Shown here piece after piece: positions 17,159 through 25,813 of a stretch of 64,000 bases of DNA. The stretch is from assembly GCA_934630705.1 (NCBI GenBank), contig CAKTWP010000007.1, forward strand, positions 1 through 64,000, read 5' to 3'. Below the pieces are notes generated by a model. That model was not told the DNA's origin. It ran no database searches and worked only from the letters and a program-made list of their open reading frames with translations. The DNA is from an uncultured Clostridia bacterium. GTDB taxonomy: Bacteria; Bacillota; Clostridia; Christensenellales; Aristaeellaceae. Made by a program: the position numbers and the translations under genes. The stretch's first letter is position 1. The number at the start of each line of letters is the position of its first letter.

Positions 17159-17180
17159 CCCGGTGGAACCGGGCTTTTTT
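17159..17180 (+). terminator. intrinsic terminator of the exporter operon
   Basis: Short hairpin CCCGGT-GGA-ACCGGG followed by C and six T. It embeds a piece of the companion repeat module (CTGCGGCTTTCC). Confidence 0.7.
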
Positions 17181-17228
17181 AGCGCAAAGCGCAGGGCGAA
17201 AGGCGCAGGGAGGCCTCCCGCATCCTTT

Positions 17229-17414
17229 TTACAGATGATCGTGGGAGGTGGGGTCGTTGATAATGCCAAAGCCTACCAGAACGGGCAGCAGCGCGTCCAG
17301 CAGGCCGTCCACGGTGGGCTGAATATCCACGCCCGCAAACTCCTTCACGCAAAACACCGCCAGGGCGGCCAGCGCCGTCCATAGCGCCCAGGATTTCAAC
17401 CGATTCTGAGTCAT
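17229..17414 (-). CDS. holin, phi-LC3-like
   Basis: 61 residues with one or two hydrophobic segments (WALWTALAALAVFCV and LLDALLPVLVGFGI) and the C-terminal IINDPTSHD, which resembles the conserved NDPTT ending of phi-LC3-type holins. Such proteins form membrane lesions that release the lysin. It is the last gene of the operon. ATG at 17414 is preferred because AAAGG lies nine bases before it; an upstream ATG at 17423 would overlap the xhlA stop but has no spacing from that site. Confidence 0.75.
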   Translation of the reverse strand: MTQNRLKSWALWTALAALAVFCVKEFAGVDIQPTVDGLLDALLPVLVGFGIINDPTSHDHL

Positions 17415-17419
17415 ACGCC

Positions 17420-17635
17420 TCATCCTTTCTTCAAATCGCGGATATCGTGCTCCGCTTCGGTCATGCGCCCCTCCAGACGGCAGGTGCGCTCCACCACGCT
17501 GTTGTGCTTGTCCACCTTCTTTTCCAGCTGCTCAATGCGATAGACCGTCATGCGATTGGCCGCCAGAATGCCGCACAGGCTGCCCGCCAGCGTGCCCGCC
17601 AGCGACAGCACCGCCACGAAAATTTCCTCGCTCAT
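17420..17635 (-). CDS. haemolysin XhlA-family protein
   Basis: 71 residues: an N-terminal transmembrane helix (about 5-27) followed by a charged coiled coil (RIEQLEKKVDKHNSVVERT). This is the layout of XhlA, which in Bacillus prophage PBSX works with a holin and lysin. Its ATG overlaps the stop of the lysin gene (ATGA). Confidence 0.8.
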   Translation of the reverse strand: MSEEIFVAVLSLAGTLAGSLCGILAANRMTVYRIEQLEKKVDKHNSVVERTCRLEGRMTEAEHDIRDLKKG

Positions 17636-18273
17636 GGCAGCGCCGCCTCCAGCGTGTCCAGTGCCTGCCGCGCCTGCGCCAGCGCCGCCCGGGCCGCATC
17701 CGCGCTTTCCGCCGGCGCATCCGGGGCCGCCGCGTCCCCATCATACAGTCCCTGGGGAATGGCGAAATGGGTGAACCGGTTTCCTTCCCCCAGCCGCTCC
17801 CGCACCACGCCGTCCGCATGCCCCTTGGCGTGCACCACGGTGCCGTCTCCCAGATAAATCCCCGCGTGGCCCATCACCCCCGGGCCGTCCTGGCGATAAA
17901 CCAGACACAGCCGCTCCCGGGGCAGGGCGGCAATGGCCCCTGTTTCCGCCCAGGCGGTTTTCGTCCATTGGCTGGTGGCCCCGGAAACCAGCGCAATGCC
18001 CACCGCGTCCATGCACCAGCGGGTGAGCTGGGCGCAATCATAGGCCCGCTTTCCGGTGGCGGCCGCTTCATCATAATACCGGCAGCCCTTGCAGGCGGCG
18101 GCCTGGCCGCTGAGCCGGGGGCAGTATTTTTCAATCTTCCGGGCACAGGCGGGATACTGCGCCGCCCGGGCCCGGCGATACGCGGGCGTGCAGAATTTGC
18201 CCGTTGCGCCCATGATATAGGGGCAGCCCACCCGGGAAAGGGCCCATGCCCGGGCCTGATCCGCCTTGCTCAT
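17632..18273 (-). CDS. NlpC/P60-type peptidoglycan hydrolase (lysin)
   Basis: 213 residues. The cysteine peptidase core has the catalytic cysteine at C80 (YDCAQL), histidine at H136 (MGHAGIYLGDG) and a third residue near H148. The family cleaves peptide bonds in cell-wall stem peptides. An insertion at about 28-70 carries several cysteines (KYCPRL, CKGCRYY) and could bind metal. The C-terminus is an alanine-rich helix. The start overlaps the previous stop as ATGA. It sits in the lysis cassette, so release of particles is its likely role. Confidence 0.85.
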   Translation of the reverse strand: MSKADQARAWALSRVGCPYIMGATGKFCTPAYRRARAAQYPACARKIEKYCPRLSGQAAACKGCRYYDEAAATGKRAYDCAQLTRWCMDAVGIALVSGATSQWTKTAWAETGAIAALPRERLCLVYRQDGPGVMGHAGIYLGDGTVVHAKGHADGVVRERLGEGNRFTHFAIPQGLYDGDAAAPDAPAESADAARAALAQARQALDTLEAALP

Positions 18274-18692
18274 GCGCCCGCCTCCTCCCAGCCGTAAACC
18301 CCCGGCTCCCATACGTTGTTATCCGCCTGGCTAACCCATTTCCGCGCCTGATGCCAGACCATGTCTCCCGCCTGATATGCGTCCGCCGCGCTCAGGGGCC
18401 GGGTCCACAGCGGCAGGCCCGACGGGGAAAAGCCAAGCTTCTCATACAGCGCGGGCAAAGCGGCGGGATTCCAGTCCGCCTGGCTCACATGCGCCTGAAT
18501 CACCCGATACAGCTGGGGCTCTCCATCCGCATTTTTCCCGAAAGAAAAGATTTCCCCCGCCGGATACCGCCGGTTCACGGCATACGCCGGATACACCGCC
18601 GCAGCCTCCATCATCTGGCTTTCGTCGGTAAGCGTCTGCAAAAAAAGCTGAATGGCCCGGCGCAGCTGCCGGGCCTTTTCCACACGATTCAT
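18270..18692 (-). CDS. virion-associated protein with carbohydrate-binding-like C-terminus
   Basis: 140 residues. The C-terminal 45 residues have the spacing of the small chitin/carbohydrate-binding modules of the CBM5/12 kind: W, then AYQAGDMVWHQARKWVSQADNNVWEPG and a final W. The N-terminal half is not recognised. The start follows GGGAGGAGGAAACGGACGA and overlaps the previous stop (ATGA). A cell-surface binding role at the tail tip is inferred from position and the aromatic pattern. Confidence 0.6.
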   Translation of the reverse strand: MNRVEKARQLRRAIQLFLQTLTDESQMMEAAAVYPAYAVNRRYPAGEIFSFGKNADGEPQLYRVIQAHVSQADWNPAALPALYEKLGFSPSGLPLWTRPLSAADAYQAGDMVWHQARKWVSQADNNVWEPGVYGWEEAGA

Positions 18693-18994
18693 TCGTCCGT
18701 TTCCTCCTCCCATAGCGCCGCGGCGACGGCCTGATCGTCATCCCCGCCGCCGCCGGCGTCCAGCAGGGCGTTCAGGCCCTCGCCCACCTGCCGGGCGTAA
18801 TCGATCCAGTATTCCTCCGGGGTCTGCAGCCGCCGCGCTCCGCGGTAAAACCCATCCGCCTGCCAGCGGCAGCCGATGCTCACGGCCACGTCCCCTACGG
18901 GCACGCAGCCCGGAAATTCCGCCGCCTGGGATGGCTGCAGCACCAGCAGGTTGTCCACCAGCCCCTGCGCATCCAGATGTGCGTAAATCGCCAT
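18689..18994 (-). CDS. hypothetical tail-region protein
   Basis: 101 residues, not recognised. The N-terminal half looks compact and beta-rich (YAHLDAQGLVDNLLVL, VAVSIGCRW), and the C-terminal half is acidic with a glycine-aspartate stretch. It begins after AAAGGGGG and lies between the glycine-rich tip gene and the carbohydrate-binding-like gene. Position suggests a fibre-tip or fibre-assembly accessory, but nothing in the sequence proves it. Confidence 0.6.
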   Translation of the reverse strand: MAIYAHLDAQGLVDNLLVLQPSQAAEFPGCVPVGDVAVSIGCRWQADGFYRGARRLQTPEEYWIDYARQVGEGLNALLDAGGGGDDDQAVAAALWEEETDE

Positions 18995-19008
18995 GCCGTT
19001 TTCCCCCT

Positions 19009-19953
19009 TTACGCTTTCGCCCGGCGGATAATCACAATGCCCGAGCCGCCTGCGCCGCCGTGGCTGTAGGTGGCGCCCTGCCCGCATCCGCCGCCCCCGC
19101 CGCCGGTGTTGGCCGCGCCGCTGCCGCCGCTGTCGGAGAAGCTCCCGCCATAGCCGCCGCCCCCATCGCCGCCGCTGCGATAGTGCTCGGATGAATAGGC
19201 CTGGGATACGCCGCATCCGCCGCCGCCCCCATAGCACGCGCCATCCGCTTCGCCAAAGGCGCGGGTGGTGGTTCCCTGCCCATGGCCAAAGAAGGCGCTT
19301 CCGTCTGCCTCCTGGGTCATTTCGCTGCCGTCCAGGGCCCGGCTGTTGCCGCCATCCTGGCCGCCCAGCGGCCCGCGATAGCTTTTCAAATAGCCATACA
19401 CGCTTTCGCCGCCGCCCCCGGAACCCCCATCCCCGCCGGCGCAGCCCTTTGTGCCGATCAGGCTGCCGGGACTGCCGCCTGCGGCCGTATAGCGCAGATC
19501 GCCGCCGGCAATCTCCGTCGTGCCGCCGGAAGAACCAAGATGGCCGCCGGTCAGATAGGTGCCCGCTGCGCCGCCCGCGCCAATCACCACGGTGTAGGCC
19601 GTGTTGGCCGCCAGAATCACATTGCGCACGGTGCGGGTATAGCCTCCTCCGCCGCCGGGCCCGCCGCAGATGGGCGTGGCGTCCGCCACCAGCCGGTCGC
19701 AGCCCCCGGCCCCGCCGCCAACCAGAAACAGATCCGTTTCCCAGTCCCTTTCCAGCGTCAGGGTGCCGCTGGAGGTCAGCAGGATGCGCCAGTTGCCATC
19801 CCCATCGTCTATAAGCTGATGCGCGCCGGTATAGCTGTATTCCGGCGGCGCGTCATCGGGCCAGACCTGCACGCCGTTGTACAGCAGCTTCTGCACTGCC
19901 GCTTCCCCGAAGCGGATGGCGGAGGGCGTATGATCGTTGATTACAAGCGCCAT
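19009..19953 (-). CDS. glycine-rich tail-tip (adhesin) protein
   Basis: 314 residues. The first 35 (AIRFGEAAVQKLLYNGVQVW) look like the small domain found at the start of phage receptor-binding proteins. After a beta-rich section, residues from about 80 on contain many runs of glycine (GGGGGY, GGGGCG, GGDGGGGYGG) and end IVIIRRAKA. Runs of this kind can form polyglycine-II helices, as in adhesin tips of some phages. The start follows AAAGGAGGCGCAGAAA. Confidence 0.75.
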   Translation of the reverse strand: MALVINDHTPSAIRFGEAAVQKLLYNGVQVWPDDAPPEYSYTGAHQLIDDGDGNWRILLTSSGTLTLERDWETDLFLVGGGAGGCDRLVADATPICGGPGGGGGYTRTVRNVILAANTAYTVVIGAGGAAGTYLTGGHLGSSGGTTEIAGGDLRYTAAGGSPGSLIGTKGCAGGDGGSGGGGESVYGYLKSYRGPLGGQDGGNSRALDGSEMTQEADGSAFFGHGQGTTTRAFGEADGACYGGGGGCGVSQAYSSEHYRSGGDGGGGYGGSFSDSGGSGAANTGGGGGGCGQGATYSHGGAGGSGIVIIRRAKA

Positions 19954-19968
19954 TTTCTGCGCCTCCTT

Positions 19969-22083
19969 TCAAGGATTATCGGTAACGGAAAGCACGCCGG
20001 TTTCAGCGTCAAAGGAAAAGGTGTTCACGAAGGGGCGGATGGTGAGGGTGTTGGTGGCCGCGTCATAGGAAAACAGGTCGGAGCTGTATGTGGCCCCGTC
20101 CACCAGCAGATTGCCATACACCCGCAGGGTGCTTTCCCGATTGGCGGGGCCGAAAAAGGCCGCCGCCTTGCCGCCCTGCTGAAAATGCAGGGTAAACTGG
20201 GCGCGGGGCACCCGCAGATAATGGCAGGCCTGGGCCCCGAACGCATCCGTGGCCAGCAGGCGAATCTCATAATCCTTTGCAATATCCATCTGCCCGCCGC
20301 CAAACAGCAGCGCCCCGTCCGTCAGGTTTCCGGCATATACCCAATCCGCATCGCCCCGGGCCCGGTAGGCCACGGCGCAGGCCACGCTGTTATGCCCACC
20401 GCAATCGGCGTATCCGGCTGCTGCGGCGGCGCGGATGAAGGTGCCCTCGTCGGCCTCCTGCCCCTGCGCATCCCGGCGCTCCGCCGATGCGCCGGAGATT
20501 TCCGGCGGGCTGTAAGGCAGCACCGGAATCGTCACCGTCTGGCTGCCCCGCAGCCCCCGGCTGTCCACCGCGCTGACAATCACCTGCCGCTCCCCGGCCG
20601 GGAGATAATCCGTCTCGGCGGACAGCGGCAGCGCCGCCGCCATGGCGTCCGCGCCGCACCCGGCGATTTCATAGCCCACGATGGACGCGCCATAGAACGC
20701 CTGGGCGGGGGTATTCAGAGAGACAAACGCTTTGGATTTCCCCGCCACGTATACCTGCCAGCTTTCGGGCACCTCCCCCGCCGCCGGCGCGCATGCCGCC
20801 CCGGATACAACCGGGGCCTGGCTTTCCGGGCAGCAAAGGAGCAGGGAATGGGTGACGGCGCCCGCGCCCTTTGTGGCCAAAGTGACCTGTAGGGGCGCTT
20901 GCGCCGCATCCGGCATGGCTTCCAGCCAGGCAAGGGGCGGCGTGAAGGAAAAGGACGCGCTGCCCGCCGCCAGCGAAAGGGCCTGATGGAATGCACCGAT
21001 GCGCACCGTCAGGGTGTGGGCCGCATCGGTATGGGAAAGAATCGTCGCCTGAAGGGGCATGCCCGCATCCACCGCATCCCCAGCCAGCGCAAAATCGCTG
21101 GTGGTGGAAGCGTCCACCGTCAGCACCGCCGCCGCGCTGAGGGGACTGTTCAGCGTGCTGCCCAGCGTGGCCACCTTCAGATACAATGCGCCGCTGGCCG
21201 GGGCCTGCATCACGGCCTGTCCAGCCGTTTCTGTGGATGCAAGCTGGCAGCGCTTCTCATAGGGCCCGCTTTCCTCCGCGGCGGCATAAACCGCATAGCC
21301 GCTGATGGGATTGGCCAGCCCCGGGGCGGCGCCGCTGAAGGAAAGCGTCACCTCCGCCTCAGGCAGCACCGTTGCGTCGGAGAGGGTCAGCGCCGCAGGC
21401 GCGGCGGGGGCGGTGACGCTGACGGTCACGCCTGCATAGGCGCTGGATAAATCGCTGTTTCGGGCGGGGGCGTTTTCAGCCAGCGTTTTCACCTTGAAAT
21501 AAAAGCTGCCCGGCGCGGCCGGAGCCGCCACCTGACAGCTGCCCGCATCCGCGTCCACGGCGCAAAGCAGGCTGTATGGGCCGGCGGCAGCGGCGGCGCG
21601 GTGGATTTCATAGCCGCCGATGGCCACCCCATCGCCCCGAATGGCCCCGCTCCAGAACAGCGTAAGGCTTTCCCCCGGCTGGGCCACGGCGCTGGACAGC
21701 GACACCGAGGTGGGCGCGGCCACAGCGGTGGTCATCACCTGATAGGTGAGGGTGAGGGTAATGTGGTTCCAGCCGCCGGCGCAGGCGCCGCTTGGCTGGC
21801 CGGCGGTGTTTTTTCCCTGAAACACAAAGGGAATCCGCAGCACGCCGCCGGGGGAAACGCTGTCTGCCGGCAGCTCCTGCCGGGGGGCGGCGCTGCCGTT
21901 CATGGTCTGCTGCTGCCCATCTCCCCAGGGCTCGCAGGAAAGCAGCGCATTTGTGATGACCGCGCCCTGCGGCATATCCGCCAGATTGAATTCCCGATAC
22001 CGGGTTTCCAGAGAGGGGGCCGCGCCGTCCTGCCAGACGCTGGACACGGCGATATTGGATTGATGAATGCTATAGGTGCTCAT
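19969..22083 (-). CDS. tail fibre protein with fibronectin-III-like repeats
   Basis: 704 residues. The N-terminal 140 form a probable beta-sandwich. Then two fibronectin-type-III-like modules follow: one from PTSVSLSSA with WSG, GYEIHRA and YFKVKTLAEN, and one from PAALTLSDA with GYAVYAA and LYLKVATLGS. The C-terminal part contains YVAGKSK, QTVTIPVLPYSPP and an end typical of fibre shafts (TLTIRPF, ETGVLSVTD). The start at 22083 follows AAAGGAGCGAACAA. It probably binds cell-surface glycans or proteins. Confidence 0.75.
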   Translation of the reverse strand: MSTYSIHQSNIAVSSVWQDGAAPSLETRYREFNLADMPQGAVITNALLSCEPWGDGQQQTMNGSAAPRQELPADSVSPGGVLRIPFVFQGKNTAGQPSGACAGGWNHITLTLTYQVMTTAVAAPTSVSLSSAVAQPGESLTLFWSGAIRGDGVAIGGYEIHRAAAAAGPYSLLCAVDADAGSCQVAAPAAPGSFYFKVKTLAENAPARNSDLSSAYAGVTVSVTAPAAPAALTLSDATVLPEAEVTLSFSGAAPGLANPISGYAVYAAAEESGPYEKRCQLASTETAGQAVMQAPASGALYLKVATLGSTLNSPLSAAAVLTVDASTTSDFALAGDAVDAGMPLQATILSHTDAAHTLTVRIGAFHQALSLAAGSASFSFTPPLAWLEAMPDAAQAPLQVTLATKGAGAVTHSLLLCCPESQAPVVSGAACAPAAGEVPESWQVYVAGKSKAFVSLNTPAQAFYGASIVGYEIAGCGADAMAAALPLSAETDYLPAGERQVIVSAVDSRGLRGSQTVTIPVLPYSPPEISGASAERRDAQGQEADEGTFIRAAAAAGYADCGGHNSVACAVAYRARGDADWVYAGNLTDGALLFGGGQMDIAKDYEIRLLATDAFGAQACHYLRVPRAQFTLHFQQGGKAAAFFGPANRESTLRVYGNLLVDGATYSSDLFSYDAATNTLTIRPFVNTFSFDAETGVLSVTDNP

Positions 22084-22099
22084 TTGTTCGCTCCTTTCC

Positions 22100-24577
22100 T
22101 CAGCCGATCCATTGCAGCCCCAGGCCGCTGGCGGTGGCCCGCCAGGTCCATTCGGGGGCATCGCCCCGGCGCACGGTGAAGGCGTTGGCTTCAAAGGTAT
22201 TCACCGAGGCCGTGGCATTATCCGCCGTGAATTTCAGGGGATCCCCCGGCCGGCCGATCTCCACCCCTTCGGCGGATACTCGCAGATACAGCGCCATGGC
22301 CTGCTGGGCTGCTTCCAGCGCCTGCTGGGCGGATTGCAGCGCTTCCCGGGCCTGCAGCGCCCGGGAAAATTCCAGGGTGGTGCTGTCCGCCAATTGGGTG
22401 ACGCGGGACTGCAGCGTCTCCATCTGCCCGCTCAGCACCGCCCGGGCCTGCTCCACCGCGTCCGCATCCGCCTTGCCCCGCATCCCCTGATGCAGGGAAC
22501 TCAGGCTGTTGCTCATGGCGGCCAGATTGCCGCGCAGATTGCCCATCTCTCCCTGATACACCATCGAGGAGGTAACCTGCTGCACGATGGCGTCCTGGCT
22601 GATCCGCTCCTCGGCGGCGTTCATGCGATTGAGCAGCCCGGTGACGGTATCCGCGTCCGCCTTGCTTTCCACATACAGCTTCAGAAACTGATTGCCCCGG
22701 ATGTCCAGCGCATTCAGGGCGGCGATGGCGGCGTCCCGGACGAACAGCGTGTCCACATCCAGATTCGCGGCGATCAGCTGGTTGATCAGCGCCGATTCGC
22801 CAAAGATGCTCTGGGCGTTCAGGGCCGCGGCGGTAACGCTGCCGGAAACCAGCTTTTCCCCGCCGTCAATGGCATGATCTGAAATATCCTCGTTGCCGAT
22901 CTGCTTGGGGGCGGTGGTCACATTTCCGTCTTCATCCACCGACAGGGCATACAGCCCGCCGTCCTCCCCCCGCACCACCAGCTGACCCACCGTCAGGGAA
23001 GCCAGATTGCCTTCCGTCACCTGCAGCCTGGATACATACAATTCCCCCGCGCTGCCCCTGGTAATCAGCGCGGTGCCGGAGGACAGATCCTTGATATGGG
23101 CAAAGTCAATGTCCGCCGCGCCGATTTCCTGCCTGGCTACAGCGGAAATGGCGGCCCGCAGCTCGCCGATGGCCGCCCAATCCACCTGGGCGGACTGCAA
23201 ATGCGCGTCCACCGCCGATAACGCGCCGGCAGACAGCGCGTCCGCCTCCACCGCCCCGGCGGCGATTTTTCCCGCGGTGACGGCCCCGGCAGCCAGCGCA
23301 TCCGCGTCCACCGCGCCCGCCGCCAGCTTTTCCGCCGTCACGGCGTGGGCGCCAATCTTCTCCGCCGTGATGGCCCCGGCAGCCAGCTCCCGGGCGGTGA
23401 CGCTGCCCGCCACCAGCGCGGATGCGGCCAGCGATCCGTCCTTTACGATCACGCCGTTTAATTCCCCGGTGAGCCGGGCGGCGTTTACGCCCCCGGATGC
23501 GGAAAACAGCCGGCCCGCGCTTTCCCCGGCCAGCCGGATGGTGCAATCCGACTGCATGGCAAACCCGCCGGAAAAGGACAGGGTCTGGCGGGTTACGCAG
23601 GTAACGGTTTCGGCTCCCCGGCTGTCCGTGACCCGCAGGGGGCTGCCCAGCGTCAGCGCCGGATCCCCCCGCCATACCGCCAGCATCCGCGTCAGCCGCA
23701 GGCCGTCCAGCGCTTCCAGCAGCCCCTGGGCCAGGGCGGCGGTGTGCTCCGCGCCATAGGCAAACAGCGGATTGCGGGAAAGGGACAGGCTGTTTTGCTG
23801 GGTCAGCGGATCATTTCCGGTCTTCACGGTCAGCGCTGGCGTGTTTTTCGGCGCGCCTGTCAGGGCAATGGACAGCCCCTGCAGCGGGCCGAAGGCTTCA
23901 TCGCTGTATACCCGGCTCAGGGTAATCTCCGGCGTGATGTCATAAACCGGCCGGGCCGCATCCCATACCCGGGCAAACCGCAGCTTGCCGGAGGGATCGA
24001 TCAGCGCAAAGCAGCCCGCCGCCTGCGCCGCATGGGAAAGGGCCTGCCGCAGGGAAATCTCTCCCCATTCCGGCGCGGCGGCAATGGATACAGCGGCATT
24101 GGGAAAATCCACCGACAGGGAAAACCCCGCCTGATCCGCGATTTTTACCGCCAGCTGTCCCAGCGTCAGCGGATAGGAGAAATCGTCCTGAAAGGGCGCG
24201 TCAAAGGCGGTTCCCAGCGCATCCATGCCGGAAAGCGCCAGCCGGGGATCGCCCTCGGCCCGGCTCACATCCGTCACCGTGAACACCGCCAGCGGGGCCG
24301 TCTGCTCTCCCATCGCCAGCAATACGCGCACCTGCGCGCCGTAAATCGTCCGGGCATTGGTAAAAAAGCCGCCGGTGTTATCCAGCGTCAGCTTGCAGCT
24401 GGCGGCGGCCGCCGCCCCCAGCAGCCGTCCGTCGCTCACCCCCTGAGCGCAGGAAAAGGCCAGCGCCCGGGCGGGGGTGAAGGAAAGGATATCGCCGGTC
24501 AGATAGGTGATCTGGCCGCAAAGCCGGGTCTGGCGGGCGGGGGCGGCCAGCAGGGAGGAAAAGGCTGCTTCGCTCAT
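22100..24577 (-). CDS. baseplate hub / minor structural protein with decapeptide repeats
   Basis: 825 residues. Residues 1-370 resemble the hub and minor structural proteins of siphophages (FTVTDVSRAEGDPRLALSGMDA, then a ring-forming domain). Residues 391-455 are tandem ten-residue repeats of the form GAVTAEKLAA, as seen in phage tail proteins that form trimeric beta-helices. The C-terminal part has coiled-coil heptads (about 660-770) and a terminal fibre-like domain. ATG directly follows the stop of the upstream gene. Confidence 0.8.
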   Translation of the reverse strand: MSEAAFSSLLAAPARQTRLCGQITYLTGDILSFTPARALAFSCAQGVSDGRLLGAAAAASCKLTLDNTGGFFTNARTIYGAQVRVLLAMGEQTAPLAVFTVTDVSRAEGDPRLALSGMDALGTAFDAPFQDDFSYPLTLGQLAVKIADQAGFSLSVDFPNAAVSIAAAPEWGEISLRQALSHAAQAAGCFALIDPSGKLRFARVWDAARPVYDITPEITLSRVYSDEAFGPLQGLSIALTGAPKNTPALTVKTGNDPLTQQNSLSLSRNPLFAYGAEHTAALAQGLLEALDGLRLTRMLAVWRGDPALTLGSPLRVTDSRGAETVTCVTRQTLSFSGGFAMQSDCTIRLAGESAGRLFSASGGVNAARLTGELNGVIVKDGSLAASALVAGSVTARELAAGAITAEKIGAHAVTAEKLAAGAVDADALAAGAVTAGKIAAGAVEADALSAGALSAVDAHLQSAQVDWAAIGELRAAISAVARQEIGAADIDFAHIKDLSSGTALITRGSAGELYVSRLQVTEGNLASLTVGQLVVRGEDGGLYALSVDEDGNVTTAPKQIGNEDISDHAIDGGEKLVSGSVTAAALNAQSIFGESALINQLIAANLDVDTLFVRDAAIAALNALDIRGNQFLKLYVESKADADTVTGLLNRMNAAEERISQDAIVQQVTSSMVYQGEMGNLRGNLAAMSNSLSSLHQGMRGKADADAVEQARAVLSGQMETLQSRVTQLADSTTLEFSRALQAREALQSAQQALEAAQQAMALYLRVSAEGVEIGRPGDPLKFTADNATASVNTFEANAFTVRRGDAPEWTWRATASGLGLQWIG

Positions 24578-24925
24578 TTATCGCTCCTCCAGCTTCAGCG
24601 CCACGTCCGCCCAGGCCGCCGCGCCGTTTTGATATTGCCAGACCCGGGCGGATCGCTCCGTCACATGGCAGCTGATCTGCTTATTGCCTTCCAGCGGATC
24701 GGGATAGACGAGGGTGCAAAAGCCGCCTGCCTCCAGCTCCTGAAACAGCAGGGCGATGGCCGTGGCAGCCATCCGCGTCCAGCGGATTTCGATCTGCCGC
24801 TTTTGCTGTACCCCGTCTGTCACCAGCTGCCCCAGCGTGTTGTATTTGGCCACGCCCGCCTTTTCTTTCACCTGCACCAGCAGAGCGGATGGCGCAGGCA
24901 ACGCCAATTGATTGATTTGAATCAC
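24578..24925 (-). CDS. phage tail protein, DUF6711-like
   Basis: 115 residues. It resembles a small phage family in the tail region of Firmicutes prophages: N-terminal MIQINQLALPAPSALLV, middle KRQIEIRWTRM, TLVYPDPLEG, and an end WQYQNGAAAWADVALKLEER. GTG start after AAGGAGGCGACCCATC. Placed between tape measure and hub, it is probably a distal tail component. The family match is by recollection of the pattern. Confidence 0.6.
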   Translation of the reverse strand: MIQINQLALPAPSALLVQVKEKAGVAKYNTLGQLVTDGVQQKRQIEIRWTRMAATAIALLFQELEAGGFCTLVYPDPLEGNKQISCHVTERSARVWQYQNGAAAWADVALKLEER

Positions 24926-24939
24926 GATGGGTCGCCTCC

Positions 24940-25527
24940 TTAGAATTGCAGCTCGATCCGGCCTGAACCGTTGGTCACGCGATTGATCCCCTCAATGGCC
25001 GCCACGCCCAGCTGATAGCCGTCCACCTCCAGGGGGATGGAGATGGAAATGGGCGCGCTTTCCCCGGAGGGAGGCGCGGAAGCGGCCGTGGCGGCGGGCT
25101 GCACGGGCAGGGGCAGCGTCCGGGCAAAATCCGGGATTTCCAGCGCCTGCGCCGCCTGATCCCCCACCAGCCCCGCCGCTTTTTCCACCTTGCCCGCGCT
25201 GCCTGCAATGCCCTGCAGCAGGCCCTCGTCAAAAAGCGCGCCGGCTTCAAAGGTGACCCGGGAGGGAGAATGAATTTGCAGCGCGCCCCGCAGCGCGGCA
25301 GAGGCTGCCGCCGCCAGCGCCCGGGCCGCCGCCGCTACAGCCCCCTGCTGGGACAGGATGCCGCTGCTCAGCCCCGCGCCCGCGCTGGCCCCCGCCGCCT
25401 GGAAATGGGCGGCCATGCCGTCCACCTGGGCGTTGGCCGCGCCAATCAGCCCCGTCAGGCTGGCCATCGCAGCAGAAAAAGCGCTGATGTCCGCCGTAAA
25501 GCGGATCGAAAGTTCGTCTAAGGTCAT
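24940..25527 (-). CDS. very short tape-measure-like protein
   Basis: 195 residues, against roughly 600-2000 for usual tail tape measure proteins. It keeps the C-terminal tape-measure hallmark IHSPSRVTFEAGALFDEGLLQGI followed by alanine-rich helices, and an N-terminal helix rich in A, G and S. It follows the tail chaperone genes (ATGA overlap), the normal place of a tape measure. If length sets tail length at about 1.5 angstrom per residue, the tail would be only some 30 nm or less. It could instead be a remnant of a longer gene. Confidence 0.65.
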   Translation of the reverse strand: MTLDELSIRFTADISAFSAAMASLTGLIGAANAQVDGMAAHFQAAGASAGAGLSSGILSQQGAVAAAARALAAAASAALRGALQIHSPSRVTFEAGALFDEGLLQGIAGSAGKVEKAAGLVGDQAAQALEIPDFARTLPLPVQPAATAASAPPSGESAPISISIPLEVDGYQLGVAAIEGINRVTNGSGRIELQF

Positions 25528-25769
25528 GCTTCATCCTTTCCGCGCCAGCCAAGCAGCCGCCGCTTCATTTCGTCGTCGGTCATGGGCGCGCTTTCGCCAA
25601 AGCCCGGGGGCAGGGGCGGCAGATGGGCCGGCGCATGCACCGCCAGGGCCACATATTGCCCCAGCAGCCATAGCTCCTCCTGCCGCCGCAGCCGGGCGCG
25701 GCGAAAGGCGGTCAGCCGCAGGAGAATCTCCCGGGGCGTAAGGGTGAAAAAAACCGCCGCTTCCGCCAT
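25524..25769 (-). CDS. second tail assembly chaperone frame (gpT-like)
   Basis: 81 residues if started at its own ATG (after GGAGGCGGGC). The open frame extends upstream in the -1 frame of the previous gene to the heptamer T TTT TTT at 25856-25862, so a -1 slip there would give a fused 202-residue chaperone. Its TPREILLRLTAFRRARLRRQEE is like tail assembly proteins that bridge chaperone and tape measure. Its stop overlaps the tape-measure start. Confidence 0.65.
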   Translation of the reverse strand: MAEAAVFFTLTPREILLRLTAFRRARLRRQEELWLLGQYVALAVHAPAHLPPLPPGFGESAPMTDDEMKRRLLGWRGKDEA

Positions 25770-25813
25770 GCCCGCCTCCGCCGCCCGCTGCCGCAGGCCT
25801 TCGTAGCTTTCTC

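Noticed and set aside
17021..17228. Attachment-site repeats at the edges of the phage-derived operon
   Set aside because: I compared this stretch with 30777-30976 by eye and found no convincing direct repeat; the left side holds a terminator and the common palindrome instead.
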